DNA of 40,556 bases from Domibacillus antri. Lineage in GTDB: Bacteria; Bacillota; Bacilli; Bacillales; Domibacillaceae. The stretch covers positions 1 through 40,556 of the forward strand of contig NZ_MSDU01000034.1 in NCBI RefSeq assembly GCF_001936625.1, written 5' to 3'. Of this stretch, positions 23,471-32,262 are shown in pieces (positions within the stretch are counted from its first letter, which is position 1; every line of letters begins with the position of its first letter). The position numbers and the translations under genes were made by a program. The notes below the pieces were generated by a model that saw only the letters and a list, made by a program, of their open reading frames with translations, had not been told where the DNA came from and ran no database searches.

Positions 23471-26400
23471 TCATTCCATCTGCACTGCCCGTCTAAAGAA
23501 AACGTTCGTCGCTTGGTTTTGCAGTTCTTGTTTTAAATTTTCAAGCTCCTGTAATGTTGGCAGGTTTTGTACTTGTAAAATCAGCTGTTCAATCGTCATG
23601 CCACCATTTCCGCTGCTTTCTTGATTCGACTGTCTGTAAACCGGGTTAAAAGATGGATCAACCGGAATATTACCGGCAATCGCTTGTGCAAAATCCGTGT
23701 CCGGCTCCGGAATGTTCCATTTGAAATCTGCTTCCGCATTCGTCAGGTCTACCATATCGCTCATGGCCTGTTCGACAGCCGGCGCTCCATCGTCAATTCC
23801 TTCAGCAGCACCAACTGGCACCCATTTCGAGAGTGACTTCATGATCTTAGATGGGGAAGCGATGCCGAATTTCTTCTTGAATGAGCTGATCGCGCCATCG
23901 ACAATGTCACCCATTGCTTTTTTAACCAGCTTGGCTCCTGATTTTATACCGCGGACAATCCCGCCGATGACATCCGAACCAAGCTGTTTGGCAACATTAA
24001 TAAATTTCTTGGCTGCATTTAGCGCTGTTTTAAAGGCGTTGACAATGCCGGATATAATGGCCCTGCCCACGGCTTTTGCCGCTGAAATGATGCGGTTAAA
24101 GACACTGACAATGAAATTGCGCATGACCGTTAGTACCTGCACCACACCGTTTTTCAAAGCGGTGAAGGCTTGGACAACCGTATTTTTAATTCGGGCGGCA
24201 ATGGTCCGCAAGAAATTAAAAATGACAGTCCAAATCATCTTGAGCCAGTTCCACAAAATGGTGATGATGTTAACGACCGCATTTTTCAACGCCAAAAAAG
24301 CAGACCGGATAGCGAAAAGGATTTTCCGTGCGGTTGCTGCTAAGTAATTAAATATTGAAGTCCATACAGATCGTAAAAATGAAGCGAGTGCTTGAGTGAG
24401 TGCCTTCAGTCGATTCCAGGAAGCGGCGACAAAACTGATCAAAGCATTTAAGGCTGTTGAGGCGGCGTTTCGCATCGTATTGAATAAACTGCTGAAAATG
24501 CCGGCTACAGCACCAATCAATGATCGAATGCCATTTATTAAACCCTGGATAATCCAGACGCCGAACTGGTGAAACAGCTTAGACGGGGAAGCGATGCCAA
24601 GGAATGATTTGAACGCCTCTATCCCTTTTCGAATTCCGTCTAAAAGCCATGTTTTGAAATTACTCAAACCAGAAAGCCCATTCTTCAGTCCAGCCACTAT
24701 GTCTTTTCCAAAGAAGGTAAATAGTAAAGAGAACGCTGTGATGGCTAAACCGGCTGGTGTTAGTAGCCGCGGAATCATCAAAGCAAACCTAACGATCGCT
24801 GGTCCGATTCGGCCGAACAAACCAGGTATTCCCTTTAAAAATCCGAATGCTTTAGAAAAAGCGCCGGCCACTTTTCCGATCATCCCAATGAAACCACCAA
24901 ACAGTCCAGCTATTCCACTGAAGGCACTAATAAACGCTCCCAGCCCCATCATGACAAAGCCAAGCACTGTCCCAAGACCAGCCAAAATACCAATGACAGC
25001 TGTGATGATTACAATATTTTTCTTAACTGCGTCTGGTAAGGCAGTGAATTTATTCGTTAAATCTGTAAGCCACTTAGCTGCCTTCTGAACATAAGGAACG
25101 AGTTGATCACCGTAAGTAATAAGAAAAGAATCAAATGCACCTGATAAATTTTCAAGCGCACCACCGATGCCTGCTTTCATTTCGTCCGCTGCTTTTTTTG
25201 ATGCGCCACCGCTTTTTTCAAGGGAAGCGGTCATCTTATCAATCTTTTCTGGCCCAGCATCCATAAGCGATAGCATACCAGACACCGCTTCGGTACCAAC
25301 TAAGGATGAAAGAGTTGCTGCTTTTTGTGCATCGGTCATCCCATCCATCGAAGAAGAAATATTTTCAATCAGTTGAGAAATCCCGACGAAGTTTCCTGAA
25401 GCATCCGTAATTGCAATACCCATTGAATCCATCATTTTAGCGTTTTCTTTTGATGGGTCTAATAAAGCAAGCAACGCGGCACGTAACGTTGTACCCGCCT
25501 GCTCGCCTTTCATACCTGCATTTGTCATTAAACCAACTGCCGCTGATGTTTCTTCAAGTGAAACACCCAATGCGGCAGCTGGGGGACCCGCATATTTCAA
25601 CGCATACTGCATATCCGTAATACCTGCAGCTGTAGAGTTAGCAGTTTGCGCAAGTATATCGGCAACCTTATTCGCGTCGCTAGCTTTTAACCCGAAAATG
25701 TTTAAAGCGGATGCAACAGTGTCAGCCGCAATGGCTAAATCTTCACCAGATGCTTCAGCGGCAGAAATGACTCCTGGCATTGCAGAAATAACTTGTGTAG
25801 CAGTAAAGCCTTTAGCTGCCATTTCAGTCATCGCATTGGCGACTTCACTAGCGGATAAGGATGTTGTAGCACCTAAATTAAGTGCTGATTCACGCATCTT
25901 ATCCAACTCTTCTGCTGAAGCATTGGCTATTGCTCCAGCTTTTCGCATAGCGGTATCAAAGTCGGCCGATTTTTTCACCGCTACTATTAAGGCACCGCCG
26001 ATTGCCGCAGCTGCAGGTCCCATTCCATCACGCATGTTTTGCCCGGTCTGATTGATAGAGTCTCCGGTCTGCTGCATACGCTCCTGAACGCTTTTTGCTT
26101 TCTGTTCGACTTTATCGAGAGCTGCAACAATTCGACTTGCTCCTGTTTCAGCGCCCTTGCTGTCGATCGTCACTTTCGCTTTAACATCTTTTGCGGCGGA
26201 TTCAACCTTTTTAATCTGCGAAATTACGTCATTCAGTTCCGCTTCAGCGTTGCCAACATCCAGACCAAGCCGCATATCTTTTTCAATCTGTTTGGCAAGA
26301 TCCTTTGCTTGTTGCTCCAGCTTTTCTGTTTCTTTTAAAGCCTTCTTTACATCGATATCAACGACTTTTCCATCAAGCGATTTTAATTCCACACCGGTTT

Positions 26401-26620
26401 CTACTGCCGCTTTTTCGACTTTCTCCAGCTCTTTCAAGACGTCTTTGGCATCCATATCGACAGACAGATCAATATCTTTCAGGTGATCAGAGAGCTTATC
26501 AAATGCCCGCTCCATTTCTTTCGCGGTATCCTGACCAGCTTTTTCAACCTTCTCAAATTCCTTCATGACCGAGCCGGTGTCGACGCCGATCTTACCAAAT
26601 AAATCAAACAGTTCTTGCAT
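23471..26620 (-). CDS. Tape measure protein
   Basis: A 1049-residue protein. Residues 1-190 are coiled coil (KEFEKVEKAGQDTAKEMER and similar heptads). About 220-460 match the TP901-type tape measure core (SADFDTAMRKAGAIANASAE, MTEMAAKGFTATQ, GTTLRAALLALLDPSKENAK). About 525-900 contain long hydrophobic helices. The motif GIASPSK occurs twice (about 660 and 930). It sets tail length; at roughly 1.5 angstrom per residue this gives a tail of about 150 nm. No lysozyme or peptidase motif is evident. A GGAGGAGGTG ribosome site precedes the ATG, which overlaps the end of the chaperone frame. Confidence 0.94.
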   Translation of the reverse strand: MQELFDLFGKIGVDTGSVMKEFEKVEKAGQDTAKEMERAFDKLSDHLKDIDLSVDMDAKDVLKELEKVEKAAVETGVELKSLDGKVVDIDVKKALKETEKLEQQAKDLAKQIEKDMRLGLDVGNAEAELNDVISQIKKVESAAKDVKAKVTIDSKGAETGASRIVAALDKVEQKAKSVQERMQQTGDSINQTGQNMRDGMGPAAAAIGGALIVAVKKSADFDTAMRKAGAIANASAEELDKMRESALNLGATTSLSASEVANAMTEMAAKGFTATQVISAMPGVISAAEASGEDLAIAADTVASALNIFGLKASDANKVADILAQTANSTAAGITDMQYALKYAGPPAAALGVSLEETSAAVGLMTNAGMKGEQAGTTLRAALLALLDPSKENAKMMDSMGIAITDASGNFVGISQLIENISSSMDGMTDAQKAATLSSLVGTEAVSGMLSLMDAGPEKIDKMTASLEKSGGASKKAADEMKAGIGGALENLSGAFDSFLITYGDQLVPYVQKAAKWLTDLTNKFTALPDAVKKNIVIITAVIGILAGLGTVLGFVMMGLGAFISAFSGIAGLFGGFIGMIGKVAGAFSKAFGFLKGIPGLFGRIGPAIVRFALMIPRLLTPAGLAITAFSLLFTFFGKDIVAGLKNGLSGLSNFKTWLLDGIRKGIEAFKSFLGIASPSKLFHQFGVWIIQGLINGIRSLIGAVAGIFSSLFNTMRNAASTALNALISFVAASWNRLKALTQALASFLRSVWTSIFNYLAATARKILFAIRSAFLALKNAVVNIITILWNWLKMIWTVIFNFLRTIAARIKNTVVQAFTALKNGVVQVLTVMRNFIVSVFNRIISAAKAVGRAIISGIVNAFKTALNAAKKFINVAKQLGSDVIGGIVRGIKSGAKLVKKAMGDIVDGAISSFKKKFGIASPSKIMKSLSKWVPVGAAEGIDDGAPAVEQAMSDMVDLTNAEADFKWNIPEPDTDFAQAIAGNIPVDPSFNPVYRQSNQESSGNGGMTIEQLILQVQNLPTLQELENLKQELQNQATNVFFRRAVQME

Positions 26621-27056
26621 TTTTCTTCACCTCCTCCGCCATCGCGGCGAGGATGCTGTCTGCTGTTTTGTACGCTTCTTCTGCCGTAACGACTTGTCGC
26701 TTGTCGCCGAGTCCGAGTGTGTTCAGGAAGGAAGAGAAGTCCATGCCTTTTTGCGTTTTGGTCCGGTACGTAATCCATGCATTAAATGCCTGCTCTTTAT
26801 ACCGTTCCTGCTGCTCATCATGTCTATACTCTGTAATATCCTTAAAAAGCTGCATCACACGGGCAAGTGGAAGCTGATAAAGCACGTAATCATCTGTCCA
26901 ACCGTATCGCGCTTGAATGCGGTCAATCGCCCGGCGTAAGACTCTTTCGTTTAGCTGTGCGTTACCGGCACTGTCATCGCTGCTGTGCTGTCCACTCCCG
27001 CGGCCTGCGGCATCACTTTGATTAGACCCGCGACCGCTTTGGTAAAAGCCTTTAAA
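26604..27056 (-). CDS. Tail assembly chaperone, frameshift (T) part
   Basis: The -1 frame is open from about 27066 to a stop at 26604 and reads GFYQSGRGSNQSDAAGRGSG, a Gly/Ser linker, then NAQLNERVLRRAIDRIQARY and a helical domain ending in AEEVKKNARTV. No ribosome site stands before the in-frame start near 26885, so it is most likely made as a fusion to the upstream chaperone by slippage at T TTA AAG (27056-27050). This is the phage gpG/gpGT arrangement; the fusion recruits tail tube to the tape measure. Confidence 0.8.
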   Translation of the reverse strand, partial: FKGFYQSGRGSNQSDAAGRGSGQHSSDDSAGNAQLNERVLRRAIDRIQARYGWTDDYVLYQLPLARVMQLFKDITEYRHDEQQERYKEQAFNAWITYRTKTQKGMDFSSFLNTLGLGDKRQVVTAEEAYKTADSILAAMAEEVKKNARTV

Positions 27057-27403
27057 TCCGGATGTTCAAGAACTCCTTTAATAATTTCAACAAGCGCAAC
27101 AGGCGGCATTGATTCGACTGTTTCTTTTTCTGTACCGAGCACTTTAGCGAAAAACGAAAACAGTTCTCCTTGTGCATCTTGAAGATTCAAAAATAGAGCA
27201 AGAGCGGCACCGATCATGGCGTCGTTGTCGCCGTCTTTTTTGTTTTGAGTGAAAGAAGAAAAAGCTGAGATAGAGCGAGCGAGGCCCACCTTTTTAATCA
27301 CACCCAGGAACGTAAACGCATCTACGGTTGTGAGCCGCTTCATTGTGTATTCTTTTCCGTCAATCGTGATAACAGGTGTTTTTGCAATAATTGATTCCAT
27401 CAA
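26951..27403 (-). CDS. Tail assembly chaperone (gpG-like)
   Basis: A 150-residue mostly helical protein (KEYTMKRLTTVDAFTFLGVI, then AMIGAALALFLNLQDAQGEL and SMPPVALVEIIKGVLEHPDL). Its position between tail tube and tape measure is that of the gpG chaperone. Read without slippage it ends at AAMTVPVTHS; slippage at residue about 117 gives the longer fusion. It lies about 50 bases downstream of the tail tube gene. Confidence 0.83.
   Translation of the reverse strand: MMESIIAKTPVITIDGKEYTMKRLTTVDAFTFLGVIKKVGLARSISAFSSFTQNKKDGDNDAMIGAALALFLNLQDAQGELFSFFAKVLGTEKETVESMPPVALVEIIKGVLEHPDLKAFTKAVAGLIKVMPQAAGVDSTAAMTVPVTHS
27050..27056 (-). promoter_or_regulatory. Slippery heptamer T TTA AAG for -1 frameshift
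   Basis: In the zero frame of the chaperone, GAT TTA AAG GCT contains T TTA AAG, a classic X XXY YYZ site. The -1 frame is closed by a TGA about nine bases upstream, so the shift has to occur here or later. Downstream, GCGG/CCGC pairs in the GC-rich stretch could form a stimulatory stem. Confidence 0.7.
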
Positions 27404-27451
27404 AAATTCCTCCTTGAATTAAATAAAAGGAGCCTCATTGGCCCCTTGAAA

Positions 27452-28267
27452 TTAGACTGTATATGTGAACGAAACAACTGAAGATGAATCCGGTGCAACA
27501 TAAGCAATTGCGTTGATCGTTGTGGTTGCATTGATCGTGATTGGACCGCTGTAGAGCGTGCCTGTTGCCGGCGTCGGTGTAGATCCATCTGTCGTGTAAT
27601 AAATCTGAGCACCAGCTGTAGCTGTTAATGTAACCGTGGTACCGGCTGTTACTGTTCCCGGTGCCGGTGAAGCGGCTGGCGGCGCAACCGGCGAGCCGCC
27701 TTTCGGATAAAGAATGTAAAACGGGATGAGCGTCGGATTATCTTCAGTGTAAAGCGCCTGAAATTCCGCATCTGTTGTAACATCTTCTTTTCCGTCACCA
27801 AGGGGCAACTCAAATCCACTGATAACCCGGGCGTTTTCCAGAACAAAAATAACCGGCAAGTCACTGCCGATTAAGTTTCCTACAACCGCCAAGTTATTCG
27901 TTTCAGGCGGTGCAATGCTTCCGTTGTGACGGATGATGTCATAATCCGTATTGTGGGATGCTTTTTCAAATGACGGAAGCATTGACAAATAATTTTCTGG
28001 TGTCATTTCAAGCATGGTCACACCGAGCTTAGCTGCAGCACTGACCAGCCATGCCGCTCCCTGCACCTCGCCGAGTGTTCCATCGATTTCGACTACATGG
28101 TATTCGGTATCAACCGAAACCGTGCAGCCACCTTTCGTTGCGCCTACACGCTCCCCGAATCCGTTTGCTAAATTAGCCAGGTCAAAATTTCGGTACATGG
28201 CGCCCGGTCCGATCATAAAGTTCTTCGTTGATCCAGGCTTTAACCCAGTCTGATATTTATAACCCAT
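27452..28267 (-). CDS. Major tail tube protein with C-terminal CHB_HEX_C-like domain
   Basis: A 271-residue protein. Residues 1-195 are the tail tube domain (GPGAMYRNFDLANLANGFGE, then GCTVSVDTEYHVVEIDGTLG). Residues about 197-271 form a separate beta domain (PAPGTVTAGTTVTLTATAGA, IYYTTDGSTPT, TTTINAIAYV), which matches the chitobiase/beta-hexosaminidase C-terminal type (CHB_HEX_C/FN3-like). The domain would decorate the outside of the tail, as the immunoglobulin-like domain of lambda gpV does. Gene position supports the tail tube call. Confidence 0.86.
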   Translation of the reverse strand: MGYKYQTGLKPGSTKNFMIGPGAMYRNFDLANLANGFGERVGATKGGCTVSVDTEYHVVEIDGTLGEVQGAAWLVSAAAKLGVTMLEMTPENYLSMLPSFEKASHNTDYDIIRHNGSIAPPETNNLAVVGNLIGSDLPVIFVLENARVISGFELPLGDGKEDVTTDAEFQALYTEDNPTLIPFYILYPKGGSPVAPPAASPAPGTVTAGTTVTLTATAGAQIYYTTDGSTPTPATGTLYSGPITINATTTINAIAYVAPDSSSVVSFTYTV

Positions 28268-28281
28268 GCTTCATTCCTCCT

Positions 28282-28695
28282 TTAAAGTACGTCCTCACGA
28301 CTGTGATGAACGATGATTTTTACATTGCGACCTGATATTGATGGATCTCCGCTTTCAATCGGATATTGTCCATTCATAAAAGCAGCTGCCGCATAAGGCA
28401 TTAGCTTCTCCCTGTGCAACAGCTGGTCAATTCGATTCGATATTTGTTTAACACCGGCTGGATCATTTTCCGCAAACACGTCGAAGCTAAGCGACAAGCG
28501 GTTCCGGTGATCGCCGTCCGGGACATCTGATTCTGTCCGAATAACGATATAAGGCATCGGGGTGCCTTCCGGTGCAAAATCCTGCATGATAGAGGGATAC
28601 TTGACACCGGTCATTTGATCTTCCAATTCGGACACCCAGCCGCGGACGGTCGGGTCACTCTCTAAAATCGATTGAATATTATCGACAACGGTCAT
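28282..28695 (-). CDS. Tail terminator / minor tail protein (DUF3168-like)
   Basis: A 137-residue alpha/beta protein (VDNIQSILESDPTVRGWVSE, then PYIVIRTESDVPDGDHRNRL and SLSFDVFAENDPAGVKQISN). Its position just before the tail tube, size and pattern match tail-completion or terminator proteins. Confidence 0.72.
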   Translation of the reverse strand: MTVVDNIQSILESDPTVRGWVSELEDQMTGVKYPSIMQDFAPEGTPMPYIVIRTESDVPDGDHRNRLSLSFDVFAENDPAGVKQISNRIDQLLHREKLMPYAAAAFMNGQYPIESGDPSISGRNVKIIVHHSREDVL

Positions 28696-28696
28696 C

Positions 28697-29140
28697 TTAT
28701 CCCTCCCTCATGATTTTTTTAATTTCGTTCCGTTGCTGTTCGTACGTGACATAAAAATAAGGACGAGGCTGCATGTTGTAAGCTCGCCCCAAGCTGTCTT
28801 TGCCGGTGAAACCTAATTCCAAGCGACGTGCATATGGCACACCGCGGACGCCAACATACGCCTGTATATATTTTTTATCTCGATCAAACTCTACAGCAAA
28901 GCTATTCCGTAACTGCCCGAATAAAACGGCCGGCGCTTCTCCTTCTGCAGACGCACGATGCTTAGTTTGCTTGGTACCAGGCACTTTATATTCAAGCCCA
29001 TGCCCTTCCTGACTGACCGATTCGATCAGTTCGCCGCGTAAATGAAACGCCGCTTTCGCCACATTCTTTTCAACCTTCGAACGAATAAATTGTTCCAGCT
29101 TTTTTGTATCCATCTTAAATTGAAAATCCGAGCGGCTCAT
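28697..29140 (-). CDS. HK97 gp10-like head-tail/tail completion protein
   Basis: A 147-residue protein matching HK97 gp10: DTKKLEQFIRSKVEKNVAKA, VPGTKQTKHRASAEGEAPAV, RLELGFTGKDSLGR and PRPYFYVTYEQQRNEIKKIM. The PRPYF near the C-terminus is typical. It overlaps the gene before it by 4 bases. Confidence 0.85.
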   Translation of the reverse strand: MSRSDFQFKMDTKKLEQFIRSKVEKNVAKAAFHLRGELIESVSQEGHGLEYKVPGTKQTKHRASAEGEAPAVLFGQLRNSFAVEFDRDKKYIQAYVGVRGVPYARRLELGFTGKDSLGRAYNMQPRPYFYVTYEQQRNEIKKIMREG

Positions 29141-29553
29141 GATGACACCTGCATATAAACAGCTGTGCCGGAATTGACAAATTCTACTGTTAAGTTGATT
29201 TCTTCAAGCGGTGTTTCGTAATGATGATCGAGAAAAGATGGATTACGTGGGCTGGAAACCGCTTCGTACAGCGTATGTCCACGGCTATGGTAAAAAACAA
29301 ACCGATCATCCGCTTTAATATCATCGGGCAGGCTGTATAGCGTGAATGGCGATAAAAAGCGCTGTTGATTTTCTGTCAGCACCTCATCGCCGGTCTTGCT
29401 TGGCGTGTTCGTGGATAAACGGCATTTGATCTTCTTTAGAAAAACAAATTCCTCTTTCCATACCGAGCCTTCACGAAAACGCTTCTTGCGATAGATTTCA
29501 ACCTCATGAATCAGCTGCCGTTTGAAAATGCGCTGGCTTTTCGTAAGATTCAT
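29137..29553 (-). CDS. Phage head closure (stopper) protein
   Basis: A 138-residue beta-rich protein (HEVEIYRKKRFREGSVWKEE, then LSPFTLYSLPDDIKADDRFV). Position between connector and gp10-like protein and size fit head closure proteins such as SPP1 gp16. Overlaps of 4 bases occur on both sides. Sequence evidence alone is modest. Confidence 0.7.
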   Translation of the reverse strand: MNLTKSQRIFKRQLIHEVEIYRKKRFREGSVWKEEFVFLKKIKCRLSTNTPSKTGDEVLTENQQRFLSPFTLYSLPDDIKADDRFVFYHSRGHTLYEAVSSPRNPSFLDHHYETPLEEINLTVEFVNSGTAVYMQVSS

Positions 29554-30092
29554 ACGAGCACCCGCCGGTACATATCCAACGTCGAACGGATGTCATCAGG
29601 AATAAATCCCCCTGGTACCGCTCCTTTTTGGTTAATGCTCCAGTCGCCGATTTTAATGGCGGATGCTTCACCGATAAATCCGTCAGCATCCACATAAAGT
29701 GTATCAATCAGTTGCAAGCAGGCCCGCTCAATGTCGTATGGCAACGTGTGGGGATTGTCAGCTGTTTCATCTTTCGGAAGGACGTAGCCCGCAGTATAAA
29801 CGATTTCCCCGCTTCTGCAGGTATCAATCAAGCCGCTGACTTTATCGATATAGACATCATCCGGCAGCGGATCACCGTTAAAAGACAAGACATTGATAAC
29901 CGGATAACCATCCAGCCCGAAATCTTGATGTGAAATACGCTGACTGTATTCACGAACAGAGAATGAGCGCCGGCAATGTGTTTCAATTATCGAACTGGCC
30001 TCATTTATCGCCCGCTCAATGCCGGTATCCTCAGTCAATCCAAGGAACCGCCGTGCCTCTTCAACTGTTGTTAATGCGTTTCGCGCGAGCAT
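29550..30092 (-). CDS. Head-tail connector (gp6-like adaptor)
   Basis: A 180-residue protein with the gp6/gp15-type adaptor pattern: LTTVEEARRFLGLTEDTGIE, then AINEASSIIETHCRRSFSVR and LPYDIERACLQLIDTLYVDA. It would bind the portal and start the neck. Confidence 0.82.
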   Translation of the reverse strand: MLARNALTTVEEARRFLGLTEDTGIERAINEASSIIETHCRRSFSVREYSQRISHQDFGLDGYPVINVLSFNGDPLPDDVYIDKVSGLIDTCRSGEIVYTAGYVLPKDETADNPHTLPYDIERACLQLIDTLYVDADGFIGEASAIKIGDWSINQKGAVPGGFIPDDIRSTLDMYRRVLV

Positions 30093-30120
30093 AAACTCAC
30101 CTCATTAAAAAAGGCGCCGA

Positions 30121-30378
30121 TTACTCAGCGTCCTCATCTATTTTCTTTTTCGGCGTGCGCCGGCGAGTAGGCTTTTCATCTGCTTCTTTATCCTCGTCCG
30201 GCTTCACCATTTTATTTTCATGCGCCGGCTTTGCTTTTGATTCTGCTTGATCCGCTTCTTCTGCCAATTCTGCTTTAATCCAAGCGGCTGCCACTTTTTC
30301 TTCCAAGTCGACAATATGCCCAGGCTGATGAACACCATTAGCACTTCCAACGCTTTTTAGCATCTTCACTTTTACCAT
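30121..30378 (-). CDS. Small charged head-region protein
   Basis: An 85-residue protein. Residues 1-40 (VKVKMLKSVGSANGVHQPGH, then VAAAWIKAELAEEA) are like short phage head-tail accessory proteins, and residues 45-85 are a highly charged tail. Genes like this often follow the capsid gene. Function unknown. Confidence 0.72.
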   Translation of the reverse strand: MVKVKMLKSVGSANGVHQPGHIVDLEEKVAAAWIKAELAEEADQAESKAKPAHENKMVKPDEDKEADEKPTRRRTPKKKIDEDAE

Positions 30379-30412
30379 AAAAAAAGCGCGGCACCCTTTA
30401 AAAGATGCCGCT
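30379..30412 (-). terminator. Terminator after the capsid gene
   Basis: On the minus strand AAGCGGCATC (30412-30403) pairs with most of GGTGCCGCGCTT (to 30384) around TTTTAAAG, followed by TTTTTTT. It could lower expression of the genes that follow relative to the capsid. Confidence 0.65.
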
Positions 30413-30425
30413 TCCTCCCTTCGAA

Positions 30426-31691
30426 TTAGACTGCTTTCACTTTCAATACACGGAACGCTTTCGGACGAACAACGCCGCCACCCACACGCGCTTTAGCCTT
30501 AAATCCAACAAGACCTTCTTCAGCGTAAAGCTCGTTGATGCGAGTAAGCGTTAAGCCTTGACAGTCAAGGATTTGATACCCCGCCTTGAAATCACCGAAT
30601 ACCGCAATATCTGCACCCGCTGCCATTGCGTCAAAGTCATCCTGCGTATAAACCGGACGGCCGAACAATGTATTTGGTGTGCCCGCTTGAGCAGATGGCT
30701 GCCATACGTAGTCACCGTTTCCGTTTTTCAGTGTACGAGCTGTCATTTCAAGCTCAGATGGCATTAAGAAAACGCCTGTGTTGCGGTACTGGGCTGGTGT
30801 CGCGTACATAAGACGAATCACATCGTCAAGTGTCACAGCGCCCACAGCGGCTGTTTCAGTACGCTGTACATCGGCATTAGTCAGGATACCTTCCGGTTGT
30901 AAAGTCGTGTGTCCTGTACCGCGCAAGAACGCATAAGCTTCTTTCTCCGCGCGAGCCCGACCAAATGAATCCGCAAGGTATGCTTGTAGGTTCAAGTCGG
31001 TATCATCCAGCTCATCTTCACCGATCTTCGTCAAGCCGTAGAGGTTTTCAACATACAAGTATGCTTCATCAGGTGTAAGTGTGGACTCAAAATTAGAAAG
31101 CGTTTGGGTTGTCGACGTTTCAAGCTTACCCCATCCCATTGTGACTTCGTTCATTGAGCGGCGGCGCACACGGTTTGATGTTGTGTTGCGTGTGCCTGCC
31201 AATTGGCGCATCACCACAAGTTTCGGTAATTCGCGGTAAATGGTTGTGTCGAGGTCCTCTGGTACAATAATTTCACCTGTCGCATCCTCAACAAGTGCCT
31301 TTTGTTCTTTCGTCAATCCCGTTTTACCTTCACGCAAGAAGGTAAAGAAAGCATTCTTCTTTTCAAGTGCCTTCTCATCCGGTGTCCCTTTACCTTCGCC
31401 GCCATCCGGCTGGAATCCGCGGTTTGCTTTCACTTCAATTTCGTCAAGACGAGTTTTTGCTTCGTCTAACGCTTTATTGATTTTTTCAAGCTCTGACTTT
31501 GTTTCTTGTGTAACCGCACCGAACTTCTTGATTTCATCGTCCTGTTTTTCAGCAGCTGCTTTCATCGCTTCAAAACCAGATTTGATTTGATCGGCCAGCG
31601 ATTTTGACTCATCTCCAGCACCAAAAAACTGAATGTCCAACTTCAACGGAAACTTCGGCTTCGTGATGCTTTCCAATTTATACTGTTCCAT
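30426..31691 (-). CDS. Major capsid protein (HK97 fold)
   Basis: A 421-residue protein. Residues 30-90 form a coiled-coil delta domain (SLADQIKSGFEAMKAAAEKQ, KSELEKINKALDEAKTRLDE) that acts as built-in scaffold and is removed by the protease. The capsid fold follows from about 125: IIVPEDLDTTIYRELPKLVV, FESTLTPDEAYLYVENLYGL and FGDFKAGYQILDCQGLTLTR. A GGAGG ribosome site stands before the ATG. A terminator on each side suggests its own transcript level. Confidence 0.95.
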   Translation of the reverse strand: MEQYKLESITKPKFPLKLDIQFFGAGDESKSLADQIKSGFEAMKAAAEKQDDEIKKFGAVTQETKSELEKINKALDEAKTRLDEIEVKANRGFQPDGGEGKGTPDEKALEKKNAFFTFLREGKTGLTKEQKALVEDATGEIIVPEDLDTTIYRELPKLVVMRQLAGTRNTTSNRVRRRSMNEVTMGWGKLETSTTQTLSNFESTLTPDEAYLYVENLYGLTKIGEDELDDTDLNLQAYLADSFGRARAEKEAYAFLRGTGHTTLQPEGILTNADVQRTETAAVGAVTLDDVIRLMYATPAQYRNTGVFLMPSELEMTARTLKNGNGDYVWQPSAQAGTPNTLFGRPVYTQDDFDAMAAGADIAVFGDFKAGYQILDCQGLTLTRINELYAEEGLVGFKAKARVGGGVVRPKAFRVLKVKAV

Positions 31692-31771
31692 TCTCTTTCC
31701 TCCAGTGTATGTGTTTTATTTTTTTGCGGCTTTCTCATTTCACAAGTGCCGGAGCGGCTTGGTACTTTGCA

Positions 31772-31805
31772 GAAAGTGCATGAAAAAAGCCCCTCAAATG
31801 AGCGA
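31772..31805 (-). terminator. Terminator upstream of the capsid gene
   Basis: Minus strand AAGTCGCTC pairs with GAGGGGCTT around ATTT (one mismatch, one G-T), followed by TTTTTTC. It lies right after the stop of the 31807 gene. Confidence 0.6.
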
Positions 31806-31806
31806 C

Positions 31807-32262
31807 TTAAAGTGTATATCCGATAATGCGAATGCCTTTCGCATGTTTGTGATTCAAGTTTTCGTCATAGGTTGCTTTGTAATATTCGAGCTTCTTAGGC
31901 AAATTAGCCGGCGGATTCGTAATTAATTCGGGCTGTTCAAATCCCGGCATTTCGATAAAGAGACCAAGACCGACACCTTTATCGATGCACTGATAGGTTA
32001 CCCTCTCCAACTCATCAATTGTACTTAGTTGCGCGTTTTCATCACGCGGCGCCTCAGGCTGATCATTGTATTTAGCATCAAGCATCGCTTGCACATCTTG
32101 AATAAACTCGGCCTGCATGAAAGCTACAGATTCTGCACACATATCGGGCACCGGCATTTTTAATTCAACGCTGAACTCGACCATCTTATTTCGAATGTCG
32201 AGCGCATCTGTTTCGTAACCGGAAATATGAAAGTAATTCCTGTTTTTAATCTTCATGCTCAT
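31807..32262 (-). CDS. Phage protein between protease and capsid, unknown
   Basis: A 151-residue protein (NRNYFHISGYETDALDIRNK, then MVEFSVELKMPVPDMCAESV and a beta-rich end). It overlaps the protease gene by 17 bases. It is not a known head component to me; position suggests a role in head assembly or in regulating capsid levels. The start could be ATG 32262 or 32256. Confidence 0.72.
   Translation of the reverse strand: MSMKIKNRNYFHISGYETDALDIRNKMVEFSVELKMPVPDMCAESVAFMQAEFIQDVQAMLDAKYNDQPEAPRDENAQLSTIDELERVTYQCIDKGVGLGLFIEMPGFEQPELITNPPANLPKKLEYYKATYDENLNHKHAKGIRIIGYTL

Noticed and set aside
23697-25088. Long plus-strand frames opposite the tape measure gene
   Set aside because: Antisense readings of Ala/Lys-rich codons; no ribosome sites.
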